Shown here: positions 56,929 through 64,000 of the stretch, piece after piece | Layout: the number at the start of each line of letters is the position of its first letter | Numbering within the stretch: position 1 is the stretch's first letter | Source: CAZMPJ01 sp964568455 | Lineage (GTDB): Bacteria; Margulisbacteria; WOR-1; O2-12-FULL-45-9 | Reading direction: 5' to 3' | DNA: 64,000 nt | NCBI GenBank assembly: GCA_964568455.1 | Contig: CAZMPJ010000003.1 | Coordinates: 62,001 to 126,000 of the forward strand | Made by a program: the position numbers and the translations under genes | The notes under the pieces: model-generated | Databases searched by the model: none | Told to the model about the DNA's origin: nothing | What the model saw: the letters and a program-made list of their open reading frames with translations, nothing else

Positions 56929-59260
56929 CATGATGCTCGTTGCCAGCGGTTTGGTCGGCTGGAATAATGGTTCCTTCAATTTTCTTGTTATCCATGGTTA
57001 TGGATTTAATGCCCTTGGAAACCCCTTCTGGGTTGCGTACAGTAATAAAGTAAGTAGATCCTCTAAAAACTCTTTTTACTGAAAAGCCTTTCCAAGCTCT
57101 TGGAATACAAGGATCAACGGTTAAACCTTTATAAGCAGGTCTAACCCCCAGGATCCATTGGGTAGCGGCAATTAAGTTCCAGCAAGCAGAGCCAGTTAAC
57201 CAAGAATTTTTTCCTTCACCAAAATCCTTATGTGCTTTACCGGCAATCATTTGACAGTAAACATAAGGTTCGGTTTTGTGTAAATCAGCAATTTCGTTTC
57301 TAGCGGCAGGCTGGATAGCTTTATAATATTCATAAGCATAGTCGCCGCGGCCCAAAATACACTCTGCAATCATGGCCCAAGGGTTGGGATGGCAAAAGAT
57401 TGCTCCGTTCTCTTTGAGTCCTGGCGGATAAACGCAGATTGAACCGTATTTCCAGATAAATTCAGAATAGGGTGGGTTCATCAAGATGATCCCGTGTTTG
57501 GTCCAAAGATGTTTTCTAACTGAATCCATGCATTTTTTAGCTTTTTCCTGGTCAGCTGTTCCAGAAAGTACTGCCCAGGCCTGGGATTCAAGATAAATCT
57601 GACCTTCTTTATTTTTGGAAGAACCAATGGGTTGTTTTTCTTCGTCAAAAGCGCGGATGTACCAGTTGCCGTCCCAAGCTGCTTTATCAATCCTCTTACT
57701 CATATCTTCGGCAATGTCATTATATTTTTTTACATCATCTTTTTTATTAAGCAATTCTGCCATTTGAGCCATTTCACGGGCGCCATTAACCACCATTTCT
57801 GCTACCATTACTGATTCTGCATCTTCATTGTTATGGGTTAGGTTTAAACAATCATTCCAATCGGCAAAATACATTTTGGGCAGGTGGTGTGAACCACAGT
57901 GGGTTAAACTAAAATTGATTGCTCTAGCCATATGATCGTAAAGCGTGCCTTTTTCTCCACCAACAAAAGGAATGGCTTGTTCTAGGAAGCGGATATCGCC
58001 GGTTTCTTTGACATAGGAAGGAACAGAAACAGTTAACCAAAGGTGATCGTCAGAATAGCCAGACCCGTTGCCTTTTTTCGAAAGAGGAGAGTACTGATGG
58101 TAGGCTGATCCGTCTTCAAACTGGTTAGAAGCTAAGTCAATGATCCTTTGTTTTACTTTTTCCGGGATTAAATGCACAAAGCCTAAAGTGTCTTGGTTTG
58201 AATCGCGAAAACCCATTCCACGACCAATACCAGATTCATAATAAGAAGCAGAGCGTGACCAGTTAAAAGTAGTTAAACATTGGTATTGGTTCCAAACGTT
58301 GACCATTAAATCCAGCTCTGGATCAGGAGATTGTACTGAATATTTGTTTAAATTTCCGTCCCAATATTTTTTAAGTTCAGCAAAAGCCGCGTTTACTTTT
58401 TCCGGGGTATTAAATTGCTCAATTTTTTGAGGAGGAACTTTGATATCTTCGGTAAACCCAAGCACAAAGATAAAAGTCTTGGTTTCGCCGGGTTTTAATT
58501 TAAAGTTAAACATTTGAGAGCCAACCGGTGACCAGCCGCAGGCAATAGAATTAGTCATTTTGCCTTCGATTACCGCTCTAGGGTTTGACCAATCGCCATA
58601 AGTTCCCATAAAGTCTCTTCGTTGAGTATCAAAACCTTTAGCTTTATTATTGGAACAAGCAAAATAGCCAACTAAATCTTTTTCCACTCGATAGCGAGAA
58701 AGATGGTAAATAATATTATCTTTAACTTCGGTTTGGCCAATGTTTAAATTGTATTGATAGTCAGTCATGTCATTAAGCGCGTCCCAGAGGCAGAATTCAA
58801 CAAAAGAAAAAACCGATAGATCTCTGGTTTTAGGTCCGCTGGCTTTTACTTCCATCATCCAAATTTCCAGGTTTTCTCCTAGCGGGACAAGGTAAGTGGT
58901 TTTAGTGGAAATCCCAGCATATTCAGAAGCAATAGTAGTATAGCCCAGACCAACATGGCATTCGTATTTATAATCTTTTAAATCTTTTAAAACTGGCTGC
59001 CAAGAAGCAGACCAGTAGTCTTTGCTTTCATTATCGCGAATGTACAAATAGCGACCACCGCGGTCCTGGGGAACGTTGTTATAGCGGTAACGTAGGATTC
59101 TTCTTTCTTTAGGATCTTTGTAAAAGCTGTAGCCTCCGGCAGTGTTGCTCATAATTGCGCAATATTCTTCGGCGCCAAGGTAGTTGGTCCAGGGTAGTGG
59201 GGTATCGGGTCTGGTAATAACGTATTCTTTGTTTTCCTTGTCAAAATGTCCGTATTTCAT
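56909..59260 (-). CDS. Cellobiose phosphorylase-like GH94 enzyme
   Basis: Splits a beta-linked glucose disaccharide with phosphate to give glucose-1-phosphate and glucose. A 783-residue protein of GH94: beta-sandwich N-terminus (MKYGHFDKENKEYVITRPDTPLPWTNYLG in part), linker, and an alpha/alpha barrel with RGMGFRDSNQDTLGF, YSDDHLWLT and MYFADWNDCLN near residue 468, whose Asp is the general acid. The RDSNQD and DWNDCLN pair points to cellobiose (beta-1,4) rather than chitobiose, but other beta-linkages remain possible. Shine-Dalgarno AAGGAG precedes the ATG. It is divergent from the GNAT-like gene. Confidence 0.9.
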   Translation of the reverse strand: MKYGHFDKENKEYVITRPDTPLPWTNYLGAEEYCAIMSNTAGGYSFYKDPKERRILRYRYNNVPQDRGGRYLYIRDNESKDYWSASWQPVLKDLKDYKYECHVGLGYTTIASEYAGISTKTTYLVPLGENLEIWMMEVKASGPKTRDLSVFSFVEFCLWDALNDMTDYQYNLNIGQTEVKDNIIYHLSRYRVEKDLVGYFACSNNKAKGFDTQRRDFMGTYGDWSNPRAVIEGKMTNSIACGWSPVGSQMFNFKLKPGETKTFIFVLGFTEDIKVPPQKIEQFNTPEKVNAAFAELKKYWDGNLNKYSVQSPDPELDLMVNVWNQYQCLTTFNWSRSASYYESGIGRGMGFRDSNQDTLGFVHLIPEKVKQRIIDLASNQFEDGSAYHQYSPLSKKGNGSGYSDDHLWLTVSVPSYVKETGDIRFLEQAIPFVGGEKGTLYDHMARAINFSLTHCGSHHLPKMYFADWNDCLNLTHNNEDAESVMVAEMVVNGAREMAQMAELLNKKDDVKKYNDIAEDMSKRIDKAAWDGNWYIRAFDEEKQPIGSSKNKEGQIYLESQAWAVLSGTADQEKAKKCMDSVRKHLWTKHGIILMNPPYSEFIWKYGSICVYPPGLKENGAIFCHPNPWAMIAECILGRGDYAYEYYKAIQPAARNEIADLHKTEPYVYCQMIAGKAHKDFGEGKNSWLTGSACWNLIAATQWILGVRPAYKGLTVDPCIPRAWKGFSVKRVFRGSTYFITVRNPEGVSKGIKSITMDNKKIEGTIIPADQTAGNEHHVEVVMG

Positions 59261-59330
59261 GTCTTAAGTCTCCTTAATATTTTGTTATCACGAAACCATA
59301 ATTTTACCATAATTTCGGACTTTAAAAAAG

Positions 59331-59361
59331 ATGAAATCCCCGTCTTTTTATAGCGATAAAG
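59331..59361 (+). promoter_or_regulatory. Alternative-sigma promoter, copy 8
   Basis: ATGAAATC begins at 59331 and CGATAAAG at 59354, offset 23. The first base differs from GTGAAATT and so does the last. The ATG follows 12 bases after the C. Confidence 0.6.
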
Positions 59362-59365
59362 ATAT

Positions 59366-60253
59366 ATGAAAGTTGCGAGTTCAACATTTAAGCCAATTTC
59401 GCTTATGCAGCAAAAAGTTCTTACTTGGGCCGCAGATAGGACCGATCGTTCCAACCGCTTACATTTTAGACTTGGAAAAACCGAAGGTGGCGAAGCTGGA
59501 ATAATTGTCCAGCCAAAGTATCCTTTTTTGGATTCAGTAACAATGCTTCCTGATGAACAATTTTCTGAGTTAGTTGCTCAAGGGCATACTTCTCACACTT
59601 TTGATTCAAATCAGCGGCAGATTTTGTTTGCTTTTTCTTGTGATATGCTGGAGCCACGTTGGACCGATTATGGTAATAATTTAGCACCTTATATAGTTAT
59701 TGACGCTATTGATCTTGATGTTGCTGACACTATTGGAACTTTTGGGGTAAGTCTTGCGTGTCACAAGGGTATTATGGAAGATACTAGTGTGATTGGGACA
59801 AAGCTGTCAGAATCGACCAGGCAATTTCTTTTGGGAAAAAGTTGTGACCCCGGCCAAGTTTATACTAGGAGAAGCGAGCTCACGGACGAAGGATTAAATA
59901 TGATGGGGCGCTCATATGTTAATTTGAAAGTTGAGCAAGACTATCGCAATCGAGGAGATAAAAATTTTTACGGTATTGGGCAGATACTTATGACCACTGC
60001 CATGCGCATTGCCGCAGAGCAACTTTTGTGCAAGGTCTATTTGATGGAGGTAGCCGGAGGGGATGGATCATTCCAAAGCGGCAAACTTTGTAGTTATTAC
60101 ATGCGTTATTTGGGAGCCAGAAAGTCAATATTATTCCCCACCTATGCTTTTACTGAAAGATTAATTATTTCTTTTAACGGAGAAGATGGATTTCAACATG
60201 CTGAAAGCGTATTAGAACAAAGAAACAGAGAAGCTATGTATGATTGGGATTAA
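59366..60253 (+). CDS. GNAT-like protein, unknown substrate
   Basis: A 295-residue protein. Residues 185-245 have the layout of an N-acetyltransferase motif A/B: VNLKVEQDYRNRGDKNFYGIGQILMTTAMRIAAE split over the acetyl-CoA loop, then CKVYLMEV. The usual QxxGxG/A is not exact (GDKNFYGIG), so the call is tentative. The N-terminus (MKVASSTFKPISLMQQKVLT) has no acidic residue for about 23 positions. The transcript is probably leaderless from the alternative promoter. It is 12 bases from the next gene and likely co-transcribed with it. Confidence 0.55.
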   Translation: MKVASSTFKPISLMQQKVLTWAADRTDRSNRLHFRLGKTEGGEAGIIVQPKYPFLDSVTMLPDEQFSELVAQGHTSHTFDSNQRQILFAFSCDMLEPRWTDYGNNLAPYIVIDAIDLDVADTIGTFGVSLACHKGIMEDTSVIGTKLSESTRQFLLGKSCDPGQVYTRRSELTDEGLNMMGRSYVNLKVEQDYRNRGDKNFYGIGQILMTTAMRIAAEQLLCKVYLMEVAGGDGSFQSGKLCSYYMRYLGARKSILFPTYAFTERLIISFNGEDGFQHAESVLEQRNREAMYDWD

Positions 60254-60265
60254 GGAGCGAAAGAC

Positions 60266-60934
60266 ATGAGCGTTAATCAATTAGCATTAAGACCTGCGAC
60301 TCGGCAATTATTTGGTTCGCTGCGTTCTGGTTTGATGAGTACCAAGATTTATGAGCCAAGTCAGCGAACAAAAAAGACATTAACTTTATCTGGCGAAGGT
60401 CAAAATTTAAATTTTGTTTTTGAAACAGAACTTTCCAGCTTAAAGGGTTATGTTGATGTTCCAGTGGCTGGGACTTTTATGCAATTACTTAATGAACGGT
60501 TTGATAGTAGGATTGCAGTTGAATTTAGTTTAGATTTATTTACTGGCCAATTAGCAGGCAAACTAAACATGTCGCATAGAGCGTTAGGGTCTAGAGAGAT
60601 AATAATTGAACCCCATTTAATTGCTGCTTCAGAAATTATGATGCCTGGAACAGAATTTACATCTGAAGAATTTTTCCTGGCTGAATTATTGTGGTTTGCC
60701 ATGAATGGTGATGAGGAAGTGTTTATTGGGATTGCTGATCATGGTTGGAAAGGATCAATGGGGCCGGAGGAGAAATTAGCGGTTTTCGATTATGAATTTT
60801 CATTTGCTAGTAAAAAGCAGCCAAAACCTGGCCAGATTTTTAACGCTTTGCTTGATGTGACTGAATCAGTCAACAGGTTAGAAGCCGCAATGCTTGAGGG
60901 AGAAGATACAGAACCAGGGGAAGACGTTACTTAA
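60266..60934 (+). CDS. Unknown protein co-transcribed with the GNAT-like gene
   Basis: A 222-residue protein with AAGGAG and good spacing ahead of its ATG. No family recognised. The first 29 residues (MSVNQLALRPATRQLFGSLR then SGLMSTKIY) are basic and lack acidic residues; the remainder alternates hydrophobic strands with polar loops and ends in an acidic tail (EGEDTEPGEDVT). The central LSLKGYVDVPVAGTFMQLL-like stretch and EFSLDLFTGQLAGKL suggest beta structure. It overlaps the convergent GH42 gene by four bases. Confidence 0.65.
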   Translation: MSVNQLALRPATRQLFGSLRSGLMSTKIYEPSQRTKKTLTLSGEGQNLNFVFETELSSLKGYVDVPVAGTFMQLLNERFDSRIAVEFSLDLFTGQLAGKLNMSHRALGSREIIIEPHLIAASEIMMPGTEFTSEEFFLAELLWFAMNGDEEVFIGIADHGWKGSMGPEEKLAVFDYEFSFASKKQPKPGQIFNALLDVTESVNRLEAAMLEGEDTEPGEDVT

Positions 60935-62667
60935 ACACTAAGCCTGTGCCGCTTGCCACTAAAAATTTCAAGGAAGAGACTGTAATTAGCGTAAACTACT
61001 TTGCCCTTACCAATTTTTTTAGTAATCATTTGTTTTTTTGTTTTCCCATTAATTGCATCAATAAAACCATCTTTGGTTGGTTCAGTGTGGTCATAAGTGA
61101 TATCAAGTAAATCTTCTAGCAAAGGCTTTAAATAAAGATGTCCGTTTTCGTCTTTTAAGCCAAATCTGGCATCGGTAATTAAGGTGCCGCCGGCTTTAAT
61201 CCATTTTTTTAAATTATTATATTGTTTTTTAGATAATAAGTAAGCATTAGGCATTAAAATGGTTTTATAAGGCAGGTTGCCAGAATCAAAATCCTGCTCA
61301 AAAATAAAATCAACTGCCTGACCTTTTTTGTAAATAGCTTTGTAAGCCCCGCCAGTTGAATTAAGTGTATACATTATGCCAATATCACCTCTGACTGCTT
61401 CCCACTGTCCCACGATCCCGCGAGGAGGACCTTGTTCCTGATAAGCTTGGACTTCGCTACTGCGTAAATATGCAATAGCTGTGTTGGAATGATCCAAATG
61501 TTCTGTGCGGAGGTTGGATGATACTTTCTTTATTACCTCTAATCTTTTGGTAGATGAGCCATCAGTTTTTAATATGCCAAACCCGCCGGTTTCAGCGCCA
61601 AAGATAGGTGGCCGCCAGGCGTGGAATAGAATGGATTTAACTCCATGTTTTAAGGCATCTTCAACCCAGCCTTTAATTTCTGGACCCTTAACATAGCCTG
61701 GATAGCCCCAGCGCACATTTTGTCCGCCTTGCAGTTCAGTAATGTGAAATTCTGCCTTACTATTTTTAGTATAACTTCGCCACAAATCTAAAATAAAAGC
61801 ATAATCACGCTGACTCATCTTGCCGCCCATAGGATAAACATCCAAACCATACCAATCTAAGTTTTGTGGAATCAAACTGTGGTCTGGTACTCGGCTACAA
61901 ATTCCCACAAAACCATTAGTGCCGACTTTATGCTTTTTGTCCTGTTTTCTAACAATTTTAGCTAAATGTTCTACCCACTGTTTTATGCTTTCGGTTTTAA
62001 AACGGTACCAATCTAAAAAGATGTGAGGAGAAACTGCGTCCCAGATGCCACTTTTGGGGGTTCTAATGTCATCGTAAGAAGAAAAGTAATTAGTCCAAAA
62101 TTTAGCACCCCAGACCTGATTAATTTTCTTGAGCGAACCGTATTTTTTCTTAGCCCAAGCAATAAAGGCTTTTCTGGAATGTTCGCAATGGCAAAAATCT
62201 TGACTGCCAGTATAATCTAGCGGAGGATAAACTGGTTCATTATCCACTTGCCACAATAATAAAGCTGGGTGCTTTTTGTAGCGTGCAACCATTTTTCGAG
62301 CCAGTTTTTCAGCATGTTTTCGGTAGGGGACATTATCTTTACATATATTGGGTCTTGGTCCGTATTCTGGATACAACGTGCCGTCGTTTGCTACGGGACG
62401 GCTGTTTTTATATTTACGATGGAACCAGGGAGGAACTTGAGAAGTAGGGATGCCCAGTAAAACTTTTAGGCCATACTTTTTACAAAGGTTCATAGCCTGA
62501 TCAAGTTCTTTGAATTTGAATTTTCCCGGAGAAGGTTCTATCCAATCCCAAGCCATTTCACCAAAGCGCACCAGGTTGAATCCGGCAGCTTTAATTTGAC
62601 GAAAAGTGGCGTCCCAAGTTTCCTTGGGCCACTGGTCCGGATAATAAGTTACGCCAAATGGATACAT
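60931..62667 (-). CDS. GH42-type beta-galactosidase-like glycosidase
   Basis: Retaining glycoside hydrolase of clan GH-A. A 578-residue protein with the GH42 opening FGVTYYPDQWP, RFGEMAWDWIEP, acid/base Glu144 in LWQVDNEPV and nucleophile Glu311 in FHITELQGG. The C-terminal trimerisation/Rossmann-like domain is shortened. GH42 enzymes cut beta-galactosides, but some act on other beta-linked sugars, and the setting next to GH94-type genes suggests work on a plant or algal glycan. A single base separates it from the partial GH94-like gene upstream; the two form an operon. Confidence 0.88.
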   Translation of the reverse strand: MYPFGVTYYPDQWPKETWDATFRQIKAAGFNLVRFGEMAWDWIEPSPGKFKFKELDQAMNLCKKYGLKVLLGIPTSQVPPWFHRKYKNSRPVANDGTLYPEYGPRPNICKDNVPYRKHAEKLARKMVARYKKHPALLLWQVDNEPVYPPLDYTGSQDFCHCEHSRKAFIAWAKKKYGSLKKINQVWGAKFWTNYFSSYDDIRTPKSGIWDAVSPHIFLDWYRFKTESIKQWVEHLAKIVRKQDKKHKVGTNGFVGICSRVPDHSLIPQNLDWYGLDVYPMGGKMSQRDYAFILDLWRSYTKNSKAEFHITELQGGQNVRWGYPGYVKGPEIKGWVEDALKHGVKSILFHAWRPPIFGAETGGFGILKTDGSSTKRLEVIKKVSSNLRTEHLDHSNTAIAYLRSSEVQAYQEQGPPRGIVGQWEAVRGDIGIMYTLNSTGGAYKAIYKKGQAVDFIFEQDFDSGNLPYKTILMPNAYLLSKKQYNNLKKWIKAGGTLITDARFGLKDENGHLYLKPLLEDLLDITYDHTEPTKDGFIDAINGKTKKQMITKKIGKGKVVYANYSLFLEIFSGKRHRLSV

Positions 62668-62668
62668 A

Positions 62669-64000
62669 TTAGGCTAATGTTACTACGATTTTCTTGACTT
62701 TTCTATCTCTAATTAACTTTGAATAAGGTTCGGATACGCAAATCGATTTAACCTCTGCTTCATCATCTTCAAGATAGAGCTTGTAAAGCACGGGTTTAAT
62801 TTTGTCATAAGTATTTTTCTTCTTTTTATTAATATAAGTAATATCAATGCTGCCAAATAGCTTAAAAGAGAATTCTCCTTTTTTAAATAGCCAGGCAGGC
62901 AATTTAGGTCTTAAACAAAAACAAAGTTTTCCTTTTTTGTCTAAGTGAAAGATTTCTTTTCCAGTGGTCATCAATACCCATATATCAATAAATTCTGCGG
63001 CAGCGCCAGAAAGTCGGGCGGCAAATCCGCGGCCATGATTCTTTTTGTTGGGATTAGCGCTGCTAACAATAAAAGAAGAATTTTCTAAAATGCTGCGCTT
63101 GTAAGTTTCTGGCTTAAGGAAAGGGATCAGACAAGTTTGAAAATCATTGAAAAATTCTTTATAAAATCCGGCTTTTAAAAGCTCTAGCAGATATTTATAT
63201 TCCATGTGCAGCCAGATAGATTCGTTTTCCAGCCAGCCGGGAGTAAATATTTTGCAGCGGCCGATTTCAATTGGCGCTTTGTCTAAAGGGGCATTAACCT
63301 TATACATGTTTAATTTTTTGTCGTATAAAGGACTTCTCTTAACTCGAGCATAGATCTTCTTGTCTTTTTCAACTTTTAATGCGTGGACAAAACCTTCTAG
63401 AAATAATGGTAGCGGTTTTTGCTTGAATTTTTTAATTTCAATTGAGCCGTCTTCTAGTTCTTCAAAACTGGTTGCTTCATTGATAAAATAAGTATAATAA
63501 TTCTTATATTTAGTTAGGCATTTTTTGGTTGCGCGGCTGCATTTGTTAATAACGCTTTTTAAGAAATCAGCTAAATATTTATTGCCGATAATTGTTTCTT
63601 TGTTGCTTAGCCCGGATTTTATCTGATTCCTATAAGTTTCTTTCATCTGATAACTTAGTTTCCAATATTTAAAAGGATTAGAAACATTAATAACATGGTA
63701 GATACCAGCGATAAAATCTTTGATCTCGACCGGCACTTTGACCTTGGCTTTTTGGTCAAGATTATTTAGCAAAAAGAGGCAAATCCTCTTTAGTTCTAGA
63801 GTTTCAGAAAGAGAAGAGCCTAAAAGGCCGGGTAGGCCGTTTAATGCGTCATACCAGTCAGGTTTTTCTGCTTCCATTTCCAGACCAATGCCTTCCGCGT
63901 CAAACGAAGCGGCTTTATTTACAATAGCACAAATAATTTTTGCAGCTAAAGTGGTTTTGAATTTACCTAATTTTGCTTTGGTAGGTGCGGTTTTTACACT
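62669..64000 (-). CDS. Large GH94-like glycan-processing protein (N-terminus beyond window)
   Basis: The frame is open from the stop at 62669 to the right edge, so the visible 443 residues are the C-terminal part of a larger protein; the internal ATG at 63877 is not the start. Recognisable segments are NPNKKNHGRGFAARLSGAAAEFIDIW, LENESIWLHMEYKYLLELL and CLRPKLPAWLFKKGEFSFKLFGS, which match the C-terminal barrel and beta-sandwich of GH94/cellobiose-phosphorylase-like giant proteins. The catalytic part is out of view. It is the first gene of the operon with GH42. Confidence 0.75.
   Translation of the reverse strand, partial: SVKTAPTKAKLGKFKTTLAAKIICAIVNKAASFDAEGIGLEMEAEKPDWYDALNGLPGLLGSSLSETLELKRICLFLLNNLDQKAKVKVPVEIKDFIAGIYHVINVSNPFKYWKLSYQMKETYRNQIKSGLSNKETIIGNKYLADFLKSVINKCSRATKKCLTKYKNYYTYFINEATSFEELEDGSIEIKKFKQKPLPLFLEGFVHALKVEKDKKIYARVKRSPLYDKKLNMYKVNAPLDKAPIEIGRCKIFTPGWLENESIWLHMEYKYLLELLKAGFYKEFFNDFQTCLIPFLKPETYKRSILENSSFIVSSANPNKKNHGRGFAARLSGAAAEFIDIWVLMTTGKEIFHLDKKGKLCFCLRPKLPAWLFKKGEFSFKLFGSIDITYINKKKKNTYDKIKPVLYKLYLEDDEAEVKSICVSEPYSKLIRDRKVKKIVVTLA

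Noticed and set aside
1..64000. tRNA, rRNA or riboswitch genes
   Set aside because: I looked in the intergenic stretches and found no cloverleaf-like or known riboswitch core; nearly all gaps are under 200 bases and hold promoters or repeats. A covariance-model scan would be decisive.

Overview
The window is A+T-rich bacterial chromosome packed with genes on both strands. Neighbouring genes often overlap by 1 to 50 bases and no gene-free stretch exceeds about 240 bases. The cell plan is diderm: a BamA/TamA-family protein, TamB, LolA-like carriers, beta-barrel proteins and several lipoproteins are present. The gene mix (ClpC with an N-terminal zinc ribbon, the radical SAM/DUF2344 pair beside rplU-rpmA, type-II PyrF, short QueF, many lineage-specific repeat proteins) suggests an uncultured candidate phylum. 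Something near Margulisbacteria/Saganbacteria (WOR-1) is a low-confidence guess. I saw no tRNA, rRNA, CRISPR array, complete transposon or phage.

Layout. 1-6.1 kb: envelope assembly (bamA/tamA fragment, tamB) and a lipoprotein. 6.1-8.3 kb: gmk-rpoZ-coaBC. 8.3-15.4 kb: priA and rlmN interleaved with four genes (a Tat-signal repeat lipoprotein, a TPR protein, an L,D-transpeptidase and a methyltransferase-like protein) that each follow the same unusual promoter. 15.4-24.5 kb: lipoprotein, membrane protein, DUF4015 protein, response regulator and histidine kinase, SDR, proB, rpmA, rplU, DUF2344 and radical SAM. 24.6-28.5 kb: two envelope proteins and leuS. 28.5-37.9 kb: a 2635-residue ten-repeat protein followed, in the same frame after one TAG, by a dikinase-like domain pair. 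37.9-50.9 kb: clpC, LolA-like, trpB, glgA, trpA, HD protein, queF, pyrF, rpsA, speD, speB, gltX. 50.9-64 kb: unknown protein, a barrel-SppA fusion, rsmH-ftsL, PEBP lipoprotein, cellobiose phosphorylase-like GH94, a GNAT-like/unknown pair, GH42 and a GH94-like fragment.

Two promoter grammars stand out. Many housekeeping genes have a -10 hexamer, usually of the extended TGnTAtAAT type, ending only 6 to 9 bases before the start codon and no Shine-Dalgarno sequence, which points to leaderless mRNAs. Eight other genes share GTGAAATT-15 bases-CGATA (one weak -10), always with 23 bases between the first G of the -35 and the C of the -10. This looks like a promoter for an alternative sigma factor of the sigma-28 or ECF type. 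The set includes glycogen synthase and the giant repeat/dikinase locus, plus six mostly lineage-specific proteins. In three places this promoter overlaps or lies a few bases from a divergent housekeeping promoter. I regard this regulon, with the giant protein and its glucan-dikinase-like partner, as the best candidate for an undescribed system here.

Short repeats have also been inserted in frame into conserved proteins (PriA, LeuRS, CoaBC, RsmH), and related copies lie between genes.
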